Position numbers and translations under genes: made by a program
Part shown: positions 24,201-33,168 of the stretch, piece by piece
Position numbering within the stretch: the stretch's first letter is position 1
How the letters are laid out: every line of letters begins with the position of its first letter
The notes under the pieces: generated by a model
Database searches by the model: none
Told to the model about the DNA's origin: nothing
What the model saw: the letters and a program-made list of their open reading frames with translations, nothing else
Assembly (NCBI RefSeq): GCF_029542085.1
Contig: NZ_CP107036.1
Location: 3,844,001-3,908,000, forward strand
DNA: 64,000 nt
Direction: 5' to 3'
Origin: Sphingobacterium sp. ML3W
GTDB taxonomy: Bacteria > Bacteroidota > Bacteroidia > Sphingobacteriales > Sphingobacteriaceae

Positions 24201-25788
24201 ACCTAAGGTAGATGCCTGGATTGCGAAAACCAGACACTCTACACCTGGCGTTGGTCTGATTTCTCCGCCACCACATCATGACATCTACTCCATCGAAGAT
24301 TTGGCACAGTTGATCTTCGACTTGAAAAATGCCAACCGCAAAGCTAGGATCAACGTAAAATTGGTATCTAAAGCTGGTGTAGGAACGATTGCTGCTGGTG
24401 TTGCTAAAGCACATGCTGACGTTATCCTCATCGCGGGTTTTGACGGAGGAACAGGAGCTTCACCAATTAGTTCGATCAAACATGCCGGACTACCTTGGGA
24501 GCTTGGGCTTGCCGAAGCACATCAGACGCTTGTAAAAAATAAGTTGCGTAGTCGTGTTGTTTTACAGGCCGATGGTCAGGTAAAGACAGGTCGAGATATC
24601 GTTATTGCAACACTATTAGGCGCCGAAGAATGGGGTGTTTCCACAGCCGCATTGGTGGCTGGTGGCTGTATCATGATGCGCAAATGTCACTTAAATACAT
24701 GCCCCGTCGGGGTAGCTACACAAGATCCTGAATTGCGCAAACTTTTCTCTGGAAAACCCGAAGATATCGTTAACCTATTCACCTTCCTCGCCGAAGAAGT
24801 ACGTGAGACCATGGCATACCTTGGTTTCCGCACCATCAACGAGATGGTAGGTCGTGCGCAGTTCCTGAAAAAACGTGAAAATATCGACCATTGGAAAGCA
24901 AAGAAAATCGATTTTACAGATATCCTACATGTAGAGCGCAATGAACCAGGACAATCGCTGTACAATACAGAGGAGCAAGATCACGGCATGGCCATGATTT
25001 TAGATTGGGGATTATTGAAACAATCCAAGCTAGCGTTGGAAAGCAAGACACCTGTATTTGGAACTTTCAAAGTAAAAAATACCGACCGTACCATCGGAAC
25101 AATGCTATCCAATGAGATCTCCAAATTATACGGATCTGAAGGATTACCTGATAACACCATCAATTTCAAATTTGAGGGATCTGCAGGTCAGAGCTTTGGT
25201 GCGTTTTCAACAAAAGGACTTTCCTTTGAATTGCAAGGAGAAGCCAATGACTACGTTGGTAAAGGCTTGTCGGGTGCGCAGTTGGCCATTTATCCGGTAA
25301 CGGAAAGTGCCCTTGTACCTGAAGATAATATCATCATTGGTAATGTGGCATTATTCGGGGCTACATCAGGACACCTATTCGTCAATGGACAAGCTGGTGA
25401 ACGTTTTGCCGTACGTAACTCAGGGGCTACTGCTGTCGTCGAGGGTGTGGGTGATCACGGTTGTGAATATATGACAGGTGGTCGAGCACTGATCCTTGGT
25501 GCAACAGGACGCAATTTTGCGGCCGGGATGAGCGGTGGTATTGCGTGGATTTACGATATCAACGATGACTTCCGCGAAAACTGCAACCTAGAGATGGTTG
25601 ATCTGGATCCATTGGAAAGTGAAGATGAAACAGCGATCATAGCTTTATTGAAACGCCATGTATTGTTGACAAATAGCCGTAGAGCAGATTTTATCTTACA
25701 GAACTGGTCCCGGGAAAAAAATAAATTCATAAAAGTATTCCCTAGGGAATACAAAAATGTCATTCGTCAAAAATTAGTTGAAGCATAA
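21274..25788 (+). CDS. gltB: Glutamate synthase (NADPH-type) large subunit
   Basis: A 1504-residue enzyme, full length for GltB. It makes two glutamates from glutamine and 2-oxoglutarate with GltD. A short propeptide precedes Cys21 in HDACGVGFVAH, the N-terminal nucleophile of the class II glutamine amidotransferase domain. The central and FMN-binding synthase domain includes GEGGEDELRYQPL, INVKLVSKAGVGTIAAGVAKAHAD and the cysteine cluster CIMMRKCHLNTCPVGVATQ for the 3Fe-4S centre. The C-terminal GXGXG beta-helix has repeated G-rich strands (ALFGATSGHLFVNGQAGERFAVRNSGATAVVEGVGDHGCEYMTGG). It is followed 17 bases later by gltD. Confidence 0.98.
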   Translation: MIQQRPKTEGLYDPNFEHDACGVGFVAHIKGNKSHAQVKDALTMLENMEHRGACGCDPESGDGAGIMIQLPHEFLWEECISLGIQLEEPGYYGTGMVFLPKEEGMNKICRDLIEEAAAERGMKFLGYRPVPVNREGIGPTALSAEPEIVQFFVSRPDGVSNTEEFERKLFVLRRLIIQKVKQQQEYPLPLYFASLSCKTIIYKGQLTTYQVGTYYLDLRDPRVVSAFGLVHSRFSTNTFPSWSLAQPFRMLAHNGEINTLTGNLNWFYAGMRALSSPYFTEDEMEILLPIVDRGQSDSACLDNVAELLLHSGRSLTHVMLMLVPEAWDGNTQMDPLKRAFYEYHATLMEPWDGPAALCFTDGKHIGATLDRNGLRPLRYAVTSDDRVVVASEAGALPIEESTIIKKGRQQAGKIFLVDMEQGRILTDDEVKDQLINQQPYSDWLDNYKIKLEELEEPRVTYTYLSKESVFKYQKTFGFSREDLETILTPMALTGYEPTGSMGSDVPLAILSDQPQHISSYFKQFFAQVTNPPIDPIRERLVMSLATFIGNAGNILIEDKKFCHCVTLPHPILTSKELEKLRSIDTGLFQAKTIQSYFRSDGKPGSLEAGLERLCRYADDAVRDGFQVLILSDRAIDSKHAAIPSLLAVSAVHHHLIKTGNRGAVGLVVEAGDAWEVHHFACLLAFGATAINPYMALASIRTMKEQNTLDTELTWPELSKNYVKAVNNGLLKIFSKMGISTLQSYHGAQIFEVLGIDKSVVDKFFCGAVSRIGGMTLDDLAKEALSKHWRGFEKSRTPQNLLPEGGIYQWKRRGEGHLWNPDTIHLLQQACRTGDYATYKKYATKINEQKEHMFTLRGLLDFAKHRNSIPLEQVEPASEILKRFATGAMSFGSISHEAHSTLAIAMNRIGAKSNTGEGGEDELRYQPLPNGDSMRSAIKQVASARFGVTSNYLTQADELQIKMAQGAKPGEGGQLPGPKVDAWIAKTRHSTPGVGLISPPPHHDIYSIEDLAQLIFDLKNANRKARINVKLVSKAGVGTIAAGVAKAHADVILIAGFDGGTGASPISSIKHAGLPWELGLAEAHQTLVKNKLRSRVVLQADGQVKTGRDIVIATLLGAEEWGVSTAALVAGGCIMMRKCHLNTCPVGVATQDPELRKLFSGKPEDIVNLFTFLAEEVRETMAYLGFRTINEMVGRAQFLKKRENIDHWKAKKIDFTDILHVERNEPGQSLYNTEEQDHGMAMILDWGLLKQSKLALESKTPVFGTFKVKNTDRTIGTMLSNEISKLYGSEGLPDNTINFKFEGSAGQSFGAFSTKGLSFELQGEANDYVGKGLSGAQLAIYPVTESALVPEDNIIIGNVALFGATSGHLFVNGQAGERFAVRNSGATAVVEGVGDHGCEYMTGGRALILGATGRNFAAGMSGGIAWIYDINDDFRENCNLEMVDLDPLESEDETAIIALLKRHVLLTNSRRADFILQNWSREKNKFIKVFPREYKNVIRQKLVEA

Positions 25789-25805
25789 AAAAGGAAGCAC
25801 AGATC

Positions 25806-27266
25806 ATGGGAAAAATTACAGGTTTTAAAGAATTTGAGCGCGTGCTTCCAACAAAAGAAGCTGTTGAAGGCCGTGTACAGCACTTCAAAGAATTTAATAA
25901 AGGATATTCTGAGAATGAGCTGAATAAACAGGCTGCACGATGTATGGATTGCGGTATTCCATTTTGCCATTCAGGCTGTCCATTGGGCAATGTTATTCCT
26001 GAATTCAATGATGCGGTATATGACGGAAAATGGGAAGAGGCATACCAGATCCTGACCTCAACCAATAACTTTCCAGAATTTACAGGCCGGATATGTCCAG
26101 CACCATGCGAATCTGCTTGTGTGCTTGGAATCCATAGCACACCGATCACAATCGAAGAAATTGAAAAACATATCATTGAGATAGCATTCAAAAAGGGCTA
26201 TGTTAAAGCCCATAAGAGCTATTTAAAAACAGGCAAGCGTATTGCTGTGGTTGGTTCTGGCCCTGCCGGACTTGCCGCTGCAGCACAGCTGAATAAAGCG
26301 GGCCATGACGTCACTGTTTTTGAACGTGACGATCAGGTCGGTGGTTTGCTCCGATATGGTATTCCAGATTTCAAACTGGAAAAGTCTGTTATCGACCGCC
26401 GGATTAATTTAATGAAAGAGTCAGGAATTGAATTTAAAGTAAATACAGAGGTCGGAAAAGACATAAGCTTCTACGAATTGAAAGCTTATGATGCTGTAGT
26501 ATTGGCTACTGGATCTACCGTACCTTGGCACATGCAACTACCTGGACATGAAGCCAAAGGAATACACTTTGCCATGGATTTCTTGAAACAGCAGAATCAA
26601 GAAGTTAGCGGTATTGATATTGATCAAGAGCGTATTCTGGCAACAAACAAACATGTCGTCGTGATTGGCGACGGCGATACAGGTTCGGATTGCATTGGTA
26701 CCTCCAACCGTCATCGTGCCAAGAGTATTACACAGATCGCCCGTAAACCGACTCCAGCAAAAGAACGTTTAAGAAACAATCCCTGGCCGATGGACAAAGT
26801 AACCTTCGGAACCTCCTCTTCGCAAGAGGAAGGCTGCGAGCGTCTTTGGGCAACGGAAACACAAGAGTTTGTTCATGACGAAAATGGCCATGTCAAAGCG
26901 GTAAAAATTAAGGAAGTTCAATACGAAGTCGATGAATTCGGACGCCGTACAAGATTGGGTGAATCCGAAGTTCGGGAAATTCCAGCTGATCTGGTTTTAT
27001 TGGCTATTGGCTACAAACATACCGAGCAAAGACTATTGGAGCAACTCGGCGTACGTGTGGACGAAAAAGGAAATATCCTGGCAAACGATAAAGACTACCA
27101 AACTTCAGTGGAAAATATCTTCACAGCAGGTGACTGCCGTAAAGGACAATCCTTGGTGGTCTGGGCGATTTCTGAAGGCCGGGAGTGTGCACGAAAAGTA
27201 GACGAATACCTCATGGGTTATTCCGAACTTGAAAGCAAGGATTTCCTAGCCGCACAAAATGCTTAG
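25806..27266 (+). CDS. gltD: Glutamate synthase small subunit
   Basis: A 486-residue FAD/NADPH-dependent subunit that passes electrons to GltB. The N-terminal iron-sulfur region has CMDCGIPFCHSGCPLGN and CPAPCESAC. FAD binding is by VVGSGPAGLAAAAQL (about 149-163) and NADPH binding by VVIGDGDTGSDCIGT. The C-terminal FTAGDCRKGQSLVVWAISEGR closes the FAD site. It begins 17 bases after gltB, and the pair ends in a bidirectional terminator. Confidence 0.97.
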   Translation: MGKITGFKEFERVLPTKEAVEGRVQHFKEFNKGYSENELNKQAARCMDCGIPFCHSGCPLGNVIPEFNDAVYDGKWEEAYQILTSTNNFPEFTGRICPAPCESACVLGIHSTPITIEEIEKHIIEIAFKKGYVKAHKSYLKTGKRIAVVGSGPAGLAAAAQLNKAGHDVTVFERDDQVGGLLRYGIPDFKLEKSVIDRRINLMKESGIEFKVNTEVGKDISFYELKAYDAVVLATGSTVPWHMQLPGHEAKGIHFAMDFLKQQNQEVSGIDIDQERILATNKHVVVIGDGDTGSDCIGTSNRHRAKSITQIARKPTPAKERLRNNPWPMDKVTFGTSSSQEEGCERLWATETQEFVHDENGHVKAVKIKEVQYEVDEFGRRTRLGESEVREIPADLVLLAIGYKHTEQRLLEQLGVRVDEKGNILANDKDYQTSVENIFTAGDCRKGQSLVVWAISEGRECARKVDEYLMGYSELESKDFLAAQNA

Positions 27267-27349
27267 CTATTGAAAAATCTAATATATCCTTCTGCGCAAT
27301 GAGAAAGTAAATCAATAGGCGCAGTCGATGCTTTAGATTTTTAAATCAA

Positions 27350-27396
27350 ATACAAAAACGCCTTCTGATATTAATTATCAACAGGCGTTTTTGTAT
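27350..27396. terminator. Bidirectional terminator between gltD and the esterase-like gene
   Basis: Arms of 14 bases (27350-27363 and 27383-27396) are perfect, with an inner 5-bp stem. The A-run on one side and T-run on the other allow function on both strands for the convergent genes. Confidence 0.85.
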
Positions 27397-27414
27397 CTAA
27401 TTTAAAATAAATAA

Positions 27415-28707
27415 TTACTTTATCGGAGTCTTTAATTTAATGAAGTAGATGCTATTCTTATCAACAGTGTTTATCGCTGGTAATATTTTCGATTTATAAA
27501 TCCCCTCTCCCGTAACGCCAAAATCATCATCGTTACATACCGCAATTAAAGACGAATTAATAACAGCCAATCCTTCGGCTTTGTCATGCGGATACAGTTC
27601 TTTGATATCCGTCATTAAATCAGCCACCAAAGTTTTGGTTACAGGCTTAATATTATATTTAGCCAAAGTAGTGGCATCTTTTAGCTCTTCAACGCTCTTA
27701 TCATCAAACAGTCTTCCCTTTTCACCATTCTTATCATCAGATATATCCGTTGCTCCCGCAAGGTCTATCTGATAAATCTTTTTAAACACATCCTTACGTG
27801 TTGCCTCTGTTGCGTATTTGTCATCACGCTCCAGTACAATAAAAGTAGAGTTAGACACCGCAGCAATCTCACTTACTGCCTGTAAATCGGTTCTTTCCAT
27901 CATATACACATACTGTTTCGTATTTCCTGTCGCAATATCCATGGTGACAATGCGTATGACAAAAGAATTCTTCACCGCATCCTTAGAAGGGTTATAAAGA
28001 GGAAATTGCATAATACCGACCAAGGTCTTTCCATCTGGTGTTATGGTCAATCCCTCCATCCCACGATTTGGGCGACGTTTGGCAAATACCAATGGTAATT
28101 TCTTTCCTGTTGTCCAAGGATTGATCCGCTCAATCTCCTTTCCAGAAGCATCAAAGTGAACGATATGTGGCCCATACTCATCACTTACCCACCAAGAGCC
28201 ATCGGCAGCTCTCGCCAGGCCTTCCGAATCGATGCCGTCTTCGCTTTTTCCCAAATCCTTTCCATTCGTATCCAAAGCGTTCTCTCCCGAACCACCTTTA
28301 CCCTCAGGGTTCGGCAAGCCATTCAATTTTACACCATTTTTATTCTTTAATTCAATTGCTGATTCAAAAACCAACACATTATCCTTTAATCGAAATTTAC
28401 CGATCTGCGGCGTAAACATCGGGTTAGCAAAGACTTTGCTATTTTTTTCTGTACCATCAATATTTGGTCCGCGATCCGTCAAAAGATAAAATACTGTTTT
28501 ATCATTCGGATCCTGAACCATAGAAGATCCATACCCACCATTATACACCTTGACCTCACCAACCGTACCCAATACTTTTGGATCTGTGGCTACAGCCTTA
28601 TCCGGATAAGTTAAACTGACAATTGGATCAATAATCTTTGACACATCATTCTTGCTGCAGGAAGCACACAAAAGAGCAATCCCCAATACACTGTATAGTC
28701 TTTTCAT
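27415..28707 (-). CDS. Esterase-like phytase-family lipoprotein
   Basis: A 430-residue lipoprotein. The signal peptide ends in a lipobox, LLCASC (Cys16), so the protein is membrane-anchored. The rest is a beta-propeller-like domain of the esterase-like/phytase-like family, with DRGPNIDG, GIDSEGLARAADGSWWVSDEYGPH and a C-terminal LYPHDKAEGLAVI. The enzymatic activity of most members is unproven. It has its own TATGTTTG promoter element and shares a terminator with gltD. Confidence 0.8.
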   Translation of the reverse strand: MKRLYSVLGIALLCASCSKNDVSKIIDPIVSLTYPDKAVATDPKVLGTVGEVKVYNGGYGSSMVQDPNDKTVFYLLTDRGPNIDGTEKNSKVFANPMFTPQIGKFRLKDNVLVFESAIELKNKNGVKLNGLPNPEGKGGSGENALDTNGKDLGKSEDGIDSEGLARAADGSWWVSDEYGPHIVHFDASGKEIERINPWTTGKKLPLVFAKRRPNRGMEGLTITPDGKTLVGIMQFPLYNPSKDAVKNSFVIRIVTMDIATGNTKQYVYMMERTDLQAVSEIAAVSNSTFIVLERDDKYATEATRKDVFKKIYQIDLAGATDISDDKNGEKGRLFDDKSVEELKDATTLAKYNIKPVTKTLVADLMTDIKELYPHDKAEGLAVINSSLIAVCNDDDFGVTGEGIYKSKILPAINTVDKNSIYFIKLKTPIK

Positions 28708-28726
28708 AATTTATTCTATTATCCTG

Positions 28727-28734
28727 CAAACATA
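28727..28734 (-). promoter_or_regulatory. -7 promoter element of the esterase-like gene
   Basis: TATGTTTG on the minus strand, predicting a leader of about 15 bases. Confidence 0.4.
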
Positions 28735-28952
28735 AACCTCGCATATTAGGCAATCATTAACAAATGTTTAAATAACTTACATCCACCGACCAAATCATAA
28801 TGACAAATAAAAATAGATTGCCTTTATGGAATTTGCTTTTTCATTGCATCAAAGAAAAAATAGGCAAAGGAATTGGGGGACGAACAGTATTGATCATTGT
28901 CAAACACCAGACCCCAATTCCGATGGAAACAAGCAGATAAACAATTATTCAA

Positions 28953-31900
28953 ATGAAAAAGACAGTATTAGCCCTCCTCATCTTATTGGTATTTTCCAAT
29001 GTGGATACAAAGTCTCAAATAAAACCCGGCCGTGAGGTACCCAGCTTAAAAATAAAAAATGAGCAACGTGTAGATGCAGCAAAACTCGTCGACCTAAAAG
29101 TGGCTGTCAGTATTTTTGGAAATATTGCAAAAACATCCATGACCATGACTTTCGAAAACACGACAAATCGGGATCTCGAAGGGGAACTTACTTTCCCGAT
29201 GCCTGAAGGTGTTTCCGTTAGCGGTTATGCCTTGGATATCAATGGAAAATTACGCCAGGCGGTACCAGTAGACAAAAACAAAGGCACCGAAGTTTTTGAA
29301 AGTATAGAAACACGACGAGTAGACCCCGGGCTACTTGAAAAAGTAGAAGGAAACAATTTCCGAAGCCGAATCTATCCCCTACCTTCAAAAGGACGACGTA
29401 CGATCCAGATTAGTTATTCCGAGAACCTAACACCAGAATCCGATCAGGCGTTATACTATTATCTGCCTTTGAACTATAATTCCATTATTGAAAACGTCGA
29501 GCTGAACATCAACGTTTATCAAGGCAATAAAAAGCCAAGCTTTACCGAGCAACCCGATGGTTCCTTGGCTTTTTCTGAACAAAACCATAACTACGCTGCT
29601 ACATTACACAAGCAACAGTTCAAATCTTCAAAAAATCTCGCGATTAAACTCCCTTTAAACGAAAACGCCGTCTCAGGATTAAAACAATTCAACCAGGATG
29701 GCAGTTTTTACTTTCTAGCCAATGCAAAATTGGAAATACCTAAACAAACGCAAAAAAAATGGGGCAACAGCATAGCCATTATTTGGGATCGTTCATTAAG
29801 TTCAAAAAATAGAGATCTGGAAAAAGAGTTCAGCCTCCTGGATCAGTTTTTCAGTGAAAATCAGAATATATCAGTGGATCTAGGCTATTTAGATATACGT
29901 TTCAGCAAAGCCCGGACATTTCAGATCAGCCAGGGAAACTGGGAAGAGTTGAGAAATCAGCTGAAACAAACAGTTTATGATGGTGGAACCGACTATAGCC
30001 AAGTAAAGAGCGGAGTGCTACATGGCGCAAATTATCTCTTTTTCAGTGACGGACTTTCTACATTTGGCCAGAGCAAAATTGTGCTTGATCAGCCTACTTA
30101 TTGCATCACCTCTTCAACCAGCTCAGACTATGCTAATCTCAAACAAATTGCCCAGACTCATTATGGGAAAATGGTCAATTTGACAAATACAACAAGCACT
30201 CAAGCCTATAATACGTTAAATTCGATCGACCTCCTCTTTTTGGGAGTAAAAGAACAATATGCTTTTACGGAAATCTATCCTGAGAAAGGCTCACCTGTTC
30301 AATCCTATTTTTCTGTTTCGGGACTTGGCAAAGACAGTGGGGCAAAAGAAATCACACTTTTAGTTGGTGATGGCACCCAGATAATTAAAGAAATCAAAGT
30401 TCCATTAAAGTCTGACAATGGGGAGGTCGATCTGCAACAGATCTGGGCACAAAAGAAAATAAATGCATTAGACATCCAATACGAAGACCATCGGGATGAA
30501 ATCGAAGCAATCGGAAAGCAATTTGGCATTGTGACACGGAATACCAGTTTAATCGTTCTGGAAAATGTAGAAGATTATATACGTTATGCAATTACACCGC
30601 CAGTGGAGCTGCTTCCCGAATTCAATCGTCTCAAAAAAGAAGAACGCATAGAAAAGGAAGAACGCGTAGCAGATTTATTGACACAGGCCCAAAATATCAC
30701 CGAGCAGCTCCAATCCTGGTGGAATACCGACTTTCAGCAAAAAACGAAATACCCACAACGGGATCGGTCAGGTCGGTCGACTCATACAACTATTGCCCAA
30801 GACGAGCCCACTGCAACTATTGTTGCTCCCCCAATACCGTCTCGTCCTTCGGCAAGCCCAGTGGCTACACCCGCGGTCGTGGAATCCAGATCAGCAGAGG
30901 GTGCTAACAACAAGAGCGTGTCTGCGTCCGCCAATTCAAGAGCAGCTAACGCAACAGTCAGCGAAGTAGCGCTGGAGGAGATCTCATCCACCGACGCACT
31001 TAAAGAATCCGTCACTGTAAATGCTGTTCAAGCACTAGAAGGGCGAGTCGCTGGAGTACAGGTAGCGAATACCCGCGATCAGGTATCTGGAAAAATAAGT
31101 ATTCCCGAAATTAAGGAAGACAATACCTACCTAAAGGAGCTTAACCAAGCCAAAGATCCTTACAAAAGCTATCTTCAGCTTCGGGATCAGTATATGGGTA
31201 CACCAACGTTCTATTTTGATGTCGCCAACTTCTTTTTCAAAAGGGGAGATAAACAAAAAGCATTGCTTATCCTAAGTGCCATGGCAGACCTCCAAATTGA
31301 AAATGCTGATCTTTACAAAACCATTTCATACAAACTCAGGGAATGGGGAGACGTCGACAACGCGTTGTACATAACCGGTAAAGTATTAAAATGGCGACCA
31401 ATGGATCCACAGAGTCATCGTGACTACGCCTTAGTATTACAGGATAAGGGCCGTTACAACGAAGCCTTGGAAGAACTTTATGGCATCTTGATACAAAGCT
31501 ATTCAGCGGAAGCCGCAAATAGAGATGATGGCATTGAAGAAATCCTTGTCATGGAGATAAATAACCTCATTAAACTTCAGAAAAACGCAACGGCTAAAGT
31601 TGCCGTAGAAAAGAAACTTGTCGCTGATCTACCTGTTGACATCCGGGTAGTCATCAACTGGAATTCCCAAAACACCGATATTGACCTCTGGGTAACAGAT
31701 CCAAATGGAGAAAAATGTTTTTACAGCAATCCCGCAACAGCAATTGGAGGTCGATTAAGCAATGACTTTACGGGAGGCTACGGTCCAGAACAATTCCTAT
31801 TAAAAAAAGCATTGAAAGGAAAATATAAAATAGAAGCTGATTTCTATAACGTTAGTTCCTTGACTCTGGCAGGTCCTGCTGCTGTGCTAGCTGAAATCTT

Positions 31901-32000
31901 CACCTATTATAGTTCAGGAAGACGAGAACGGAAACTCACGACAATCTACCTTGATCGTGACAAAGAAAGAAATATATTAGTGGGTGAATTTGTGTTTTAG
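28953..32000 (+). CDS. VIT/vWA-domain protein with TPR-like region and DUF2135 domain
   Basis: A 1015-residue exported protein (signal peptide about 1-22). A VIT domain (about 40-170) shows GELTFPMPEGVSVSGYALDINGKLR and RIYPLPSKGRRTIQISY. A vWA-like domain follows, with a DRSLS metal-site motif at 279-283. After a low-complexity Pro/Ala/Ser region (about 610-680) comes ALEGRVAGVQVANT (about 694-707), a signature otherwise seen in the plug of SusC-like receptors. TPR-like helices (about 755-860) and a C-terminal DUF2135 domain (about 893-1000, INWNSQNTDIDLWVTDPNGE) complete it. Related VIT proteins in Bacteroidota are of unknown function. The mix suggests a periplasmic or surface scaffold; the plug-like segment is an odd inclusion. 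Confidence 0.8.
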   Translation: MKKTVLALLILLVFSNVDTKSQIKPGREVPSLKIKNEQRVDAAKLVDLKVAVSIFGNIAKTSMTMTFENTTNRDLEGELTFPMPEGVSVSGYALDINGKLRQAVPVDKNKGTEVFESIETRRVDPGLLEKVEGNNFRSRIYPLPSKGRRTIQISYSENLTPESDQALYYYLPLNYNSIIENVELNINVYQGNKKPSFTEQPDGSLAFSEQNHNYAATLHKQQFKSSKNLAIKLPLNENAVSGLKQFNQDGSFYFLANAKLEIPKQTQKKWGNSIAIIWDRSLSSKNRDLEKEFSLLDQFFSENQNISVDLGYLDIRFSKARTFQISQGNWEELRNQLKQTVYDGGTDYSQVKSGVLHGANYLFFSDGLSTFGQSKIVLDQPTYCITSSTSSDYANLKQIAQTHYGKMVNLTNTTSTQAYNTLNSIDLLFLGVKEQYAFTEIYPEKGSPVQSYFSVSGLGKDSGAKEITLLVGDGTQIIKEIKVPLKSDNGEVDLQQIWAQKKINALDIQYEDHRDEIEAIGKQFGIVTRNTSLIVLENVEDYIRYAITPPVELLPEFNRLKKEERIEKEERVADLLTQAQNITEQLQSWWNTDFQQKTKYPQRDRSGRSTHTTIAQDEPTATIVAPPIPSRPSASPVATPAVVESRSAEGANNKSVSASANSRAANATVSEVALEEISSTDALKESVTVNAVQALEGRVAGVQVANTRDQVSGKISIPEIKEDNTYLKELNQAKDPYKSYLQLRDQYMGTPTFYFDVANFFFKRGDKQKALLILSAMADLQIENADLYKTISYKLREWGDVDNALYITGKVLKWRPMDPQSHRDYALVLQDKGRYNEALEELYGILIQSYSAEAANRDDGIEEILVMEINNLIKLQKNATAKVAVEKKLVADLPVDIRVVINWNSQNTDIDLWVTDPNGEKCFYSNPATAIGGRLSNDFTGGYGPEQFLLKKALKGKYKIEADFYNVSSLTLAGPAAVLAEIFTYYSSGRRERKLTTIYLDRDKERNILVGEFVF

Positions 32001-32110
32001 TTCACCCGAAAGATAGGATTACTGAGAGATTCAAAAAGAAAAAGTAAGCCCGCTGCGAATTGGTTAGTTGAAATAGAAATGCAAAAGAACATAAGCAGAT
32101 GGTGAAAGAA

Positions 32111-32138
32111 AAAAGGTGTCCGGAGTTGCCGGACACCT
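32111..32138 (-). terminator. Terminator of the EamA transporter gene
   Basis: Perfect 10-bp GC-rich arms (32114-32123 and 32129-32138) around a 5-base loop. The T-run follows on the minus strand, 10 bases after the EamA stop codon. Confidence 0.88.
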
Positions 32139-32147
32139 CAGTAATCT

Positions 32148-33059
32148 TTAATGCAATTTACGGATGATAAGTTCTTTTTGTCTTTTCTCCAGTTTCGTTT
32201 TCACATAAGGGTAGGTAAAAACAGCACCGAGAACGATACAGGCACCAAGGTAAAATCCACCGCTCATCGTTTCTTTCTGACCAAAGATCAACATAGCTAA
32301 AAGTATACCATAGACAGGCTCCAGATTGGTAGTTAATGCAACCGTAAAAGCAGATAATTCCTTCATCACTGCTACCCCCATCACATAGGCAACCGCCGTA
32401 CAAACTACGCCTAATAATAAAAGATAAATCAGATCCTGTTGTCCCAATTTCATCTCAGCATTAAAATCTCCTGTAAACAGCATGAGTATACTGATCCAAA
32501 AACATGCTCCCAGCATTTCATAAAATGTGATCAGCGTTGGGCTGGATTTCTTGACCATTCTTGCATTGGCAATGGAAAATATACTTGCACAGAAAGCGCA
32601 ACCGAGACCGGCCAATAAACCGACCAAATAATGAGTCTCGAACGAAAATATAGTATAAATCCCTACAATAATCACCAGACCGACGACAATATCCAGTAAT
32701 GCGATACGTTTTTTGTTTACAATAGGTTCCAATATGGCCGTAAACAATGTCACCGAAGACAAAGTAACCAGTGTTACCGAGACGGTAGATACCTTAATGG
32801 AATAGAAAAACAAAACCCAGTGTAAACCGACAACGGCCCCGACCATAAAAAACTGAAGGAACTGTTTTCGAAAAACCAATATTGATTGTTTGGTCAACAG
32901 AAAATAGACCAACAAGGAAATAGACGCAATCGCCACACGATACCACACCAGATGAATAGCAGAAACAGAAATGAGACTACCCAAGATCCCTGTAAACCCC
33001 CAAATAAGGATTGTTAAATGCAGAATTAGAATATTCCGATTTAGTTGAATTTTAGACAT
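32148..33059 (-). CDS. EamA/DMT-family transporter
   Basis: A 303-residue membrane protein with ten predicted helices in two EamA repeats (first about 8-140, second about 150-295). Typical pieces are LTILIWGFTGILGSLISVSAIHLVWYRV at the N-terminus and ALTTNLEPVYGILLAMLIFGQ in the second repeat. Members export amino acids, purines or other metabolites; the substrate cannot be told. ATG 33059 is preferred to an upstream TTG. Monocistronic with a strong terminator. Confidence 0.88.
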   Translation of the reverse strand: MSKIQLNRNILILHLTILIWGFTGILGSLISVSAIHLVWYRVAIASISLLVYFLLTKQSILVFRKQFLQFFMVGAVVGLHWVLFFYSIKVSTVSVTLVTLSSVTLFTAILEPIVNKKRIALLDIVVGLVIIVGIYTIFSFETHYLVGLLAGLGCAFCASIFSIANARMVKKSSPTLITFYEMLGACFWISILMLFTGDFNAEMKLGQQDLIYLLLLGVVCTAVAYVMGVAVMKELSAFTVALTTNLEPVYGILLAMLIFGQKETMSGGFYLGACIVLGAVFTYPYVKTKLEKRQKELIIRKLH

Positions 33060-33168
33060 ATTCAATAGAATATAATTTATTTTGTAATGGCAATGAAAAC
33101 GATTAGGAGCAGCACTTATTTTTCCCTTTGATATAAACTGCTTAAGCTAATGATGATATGAATTGGAA

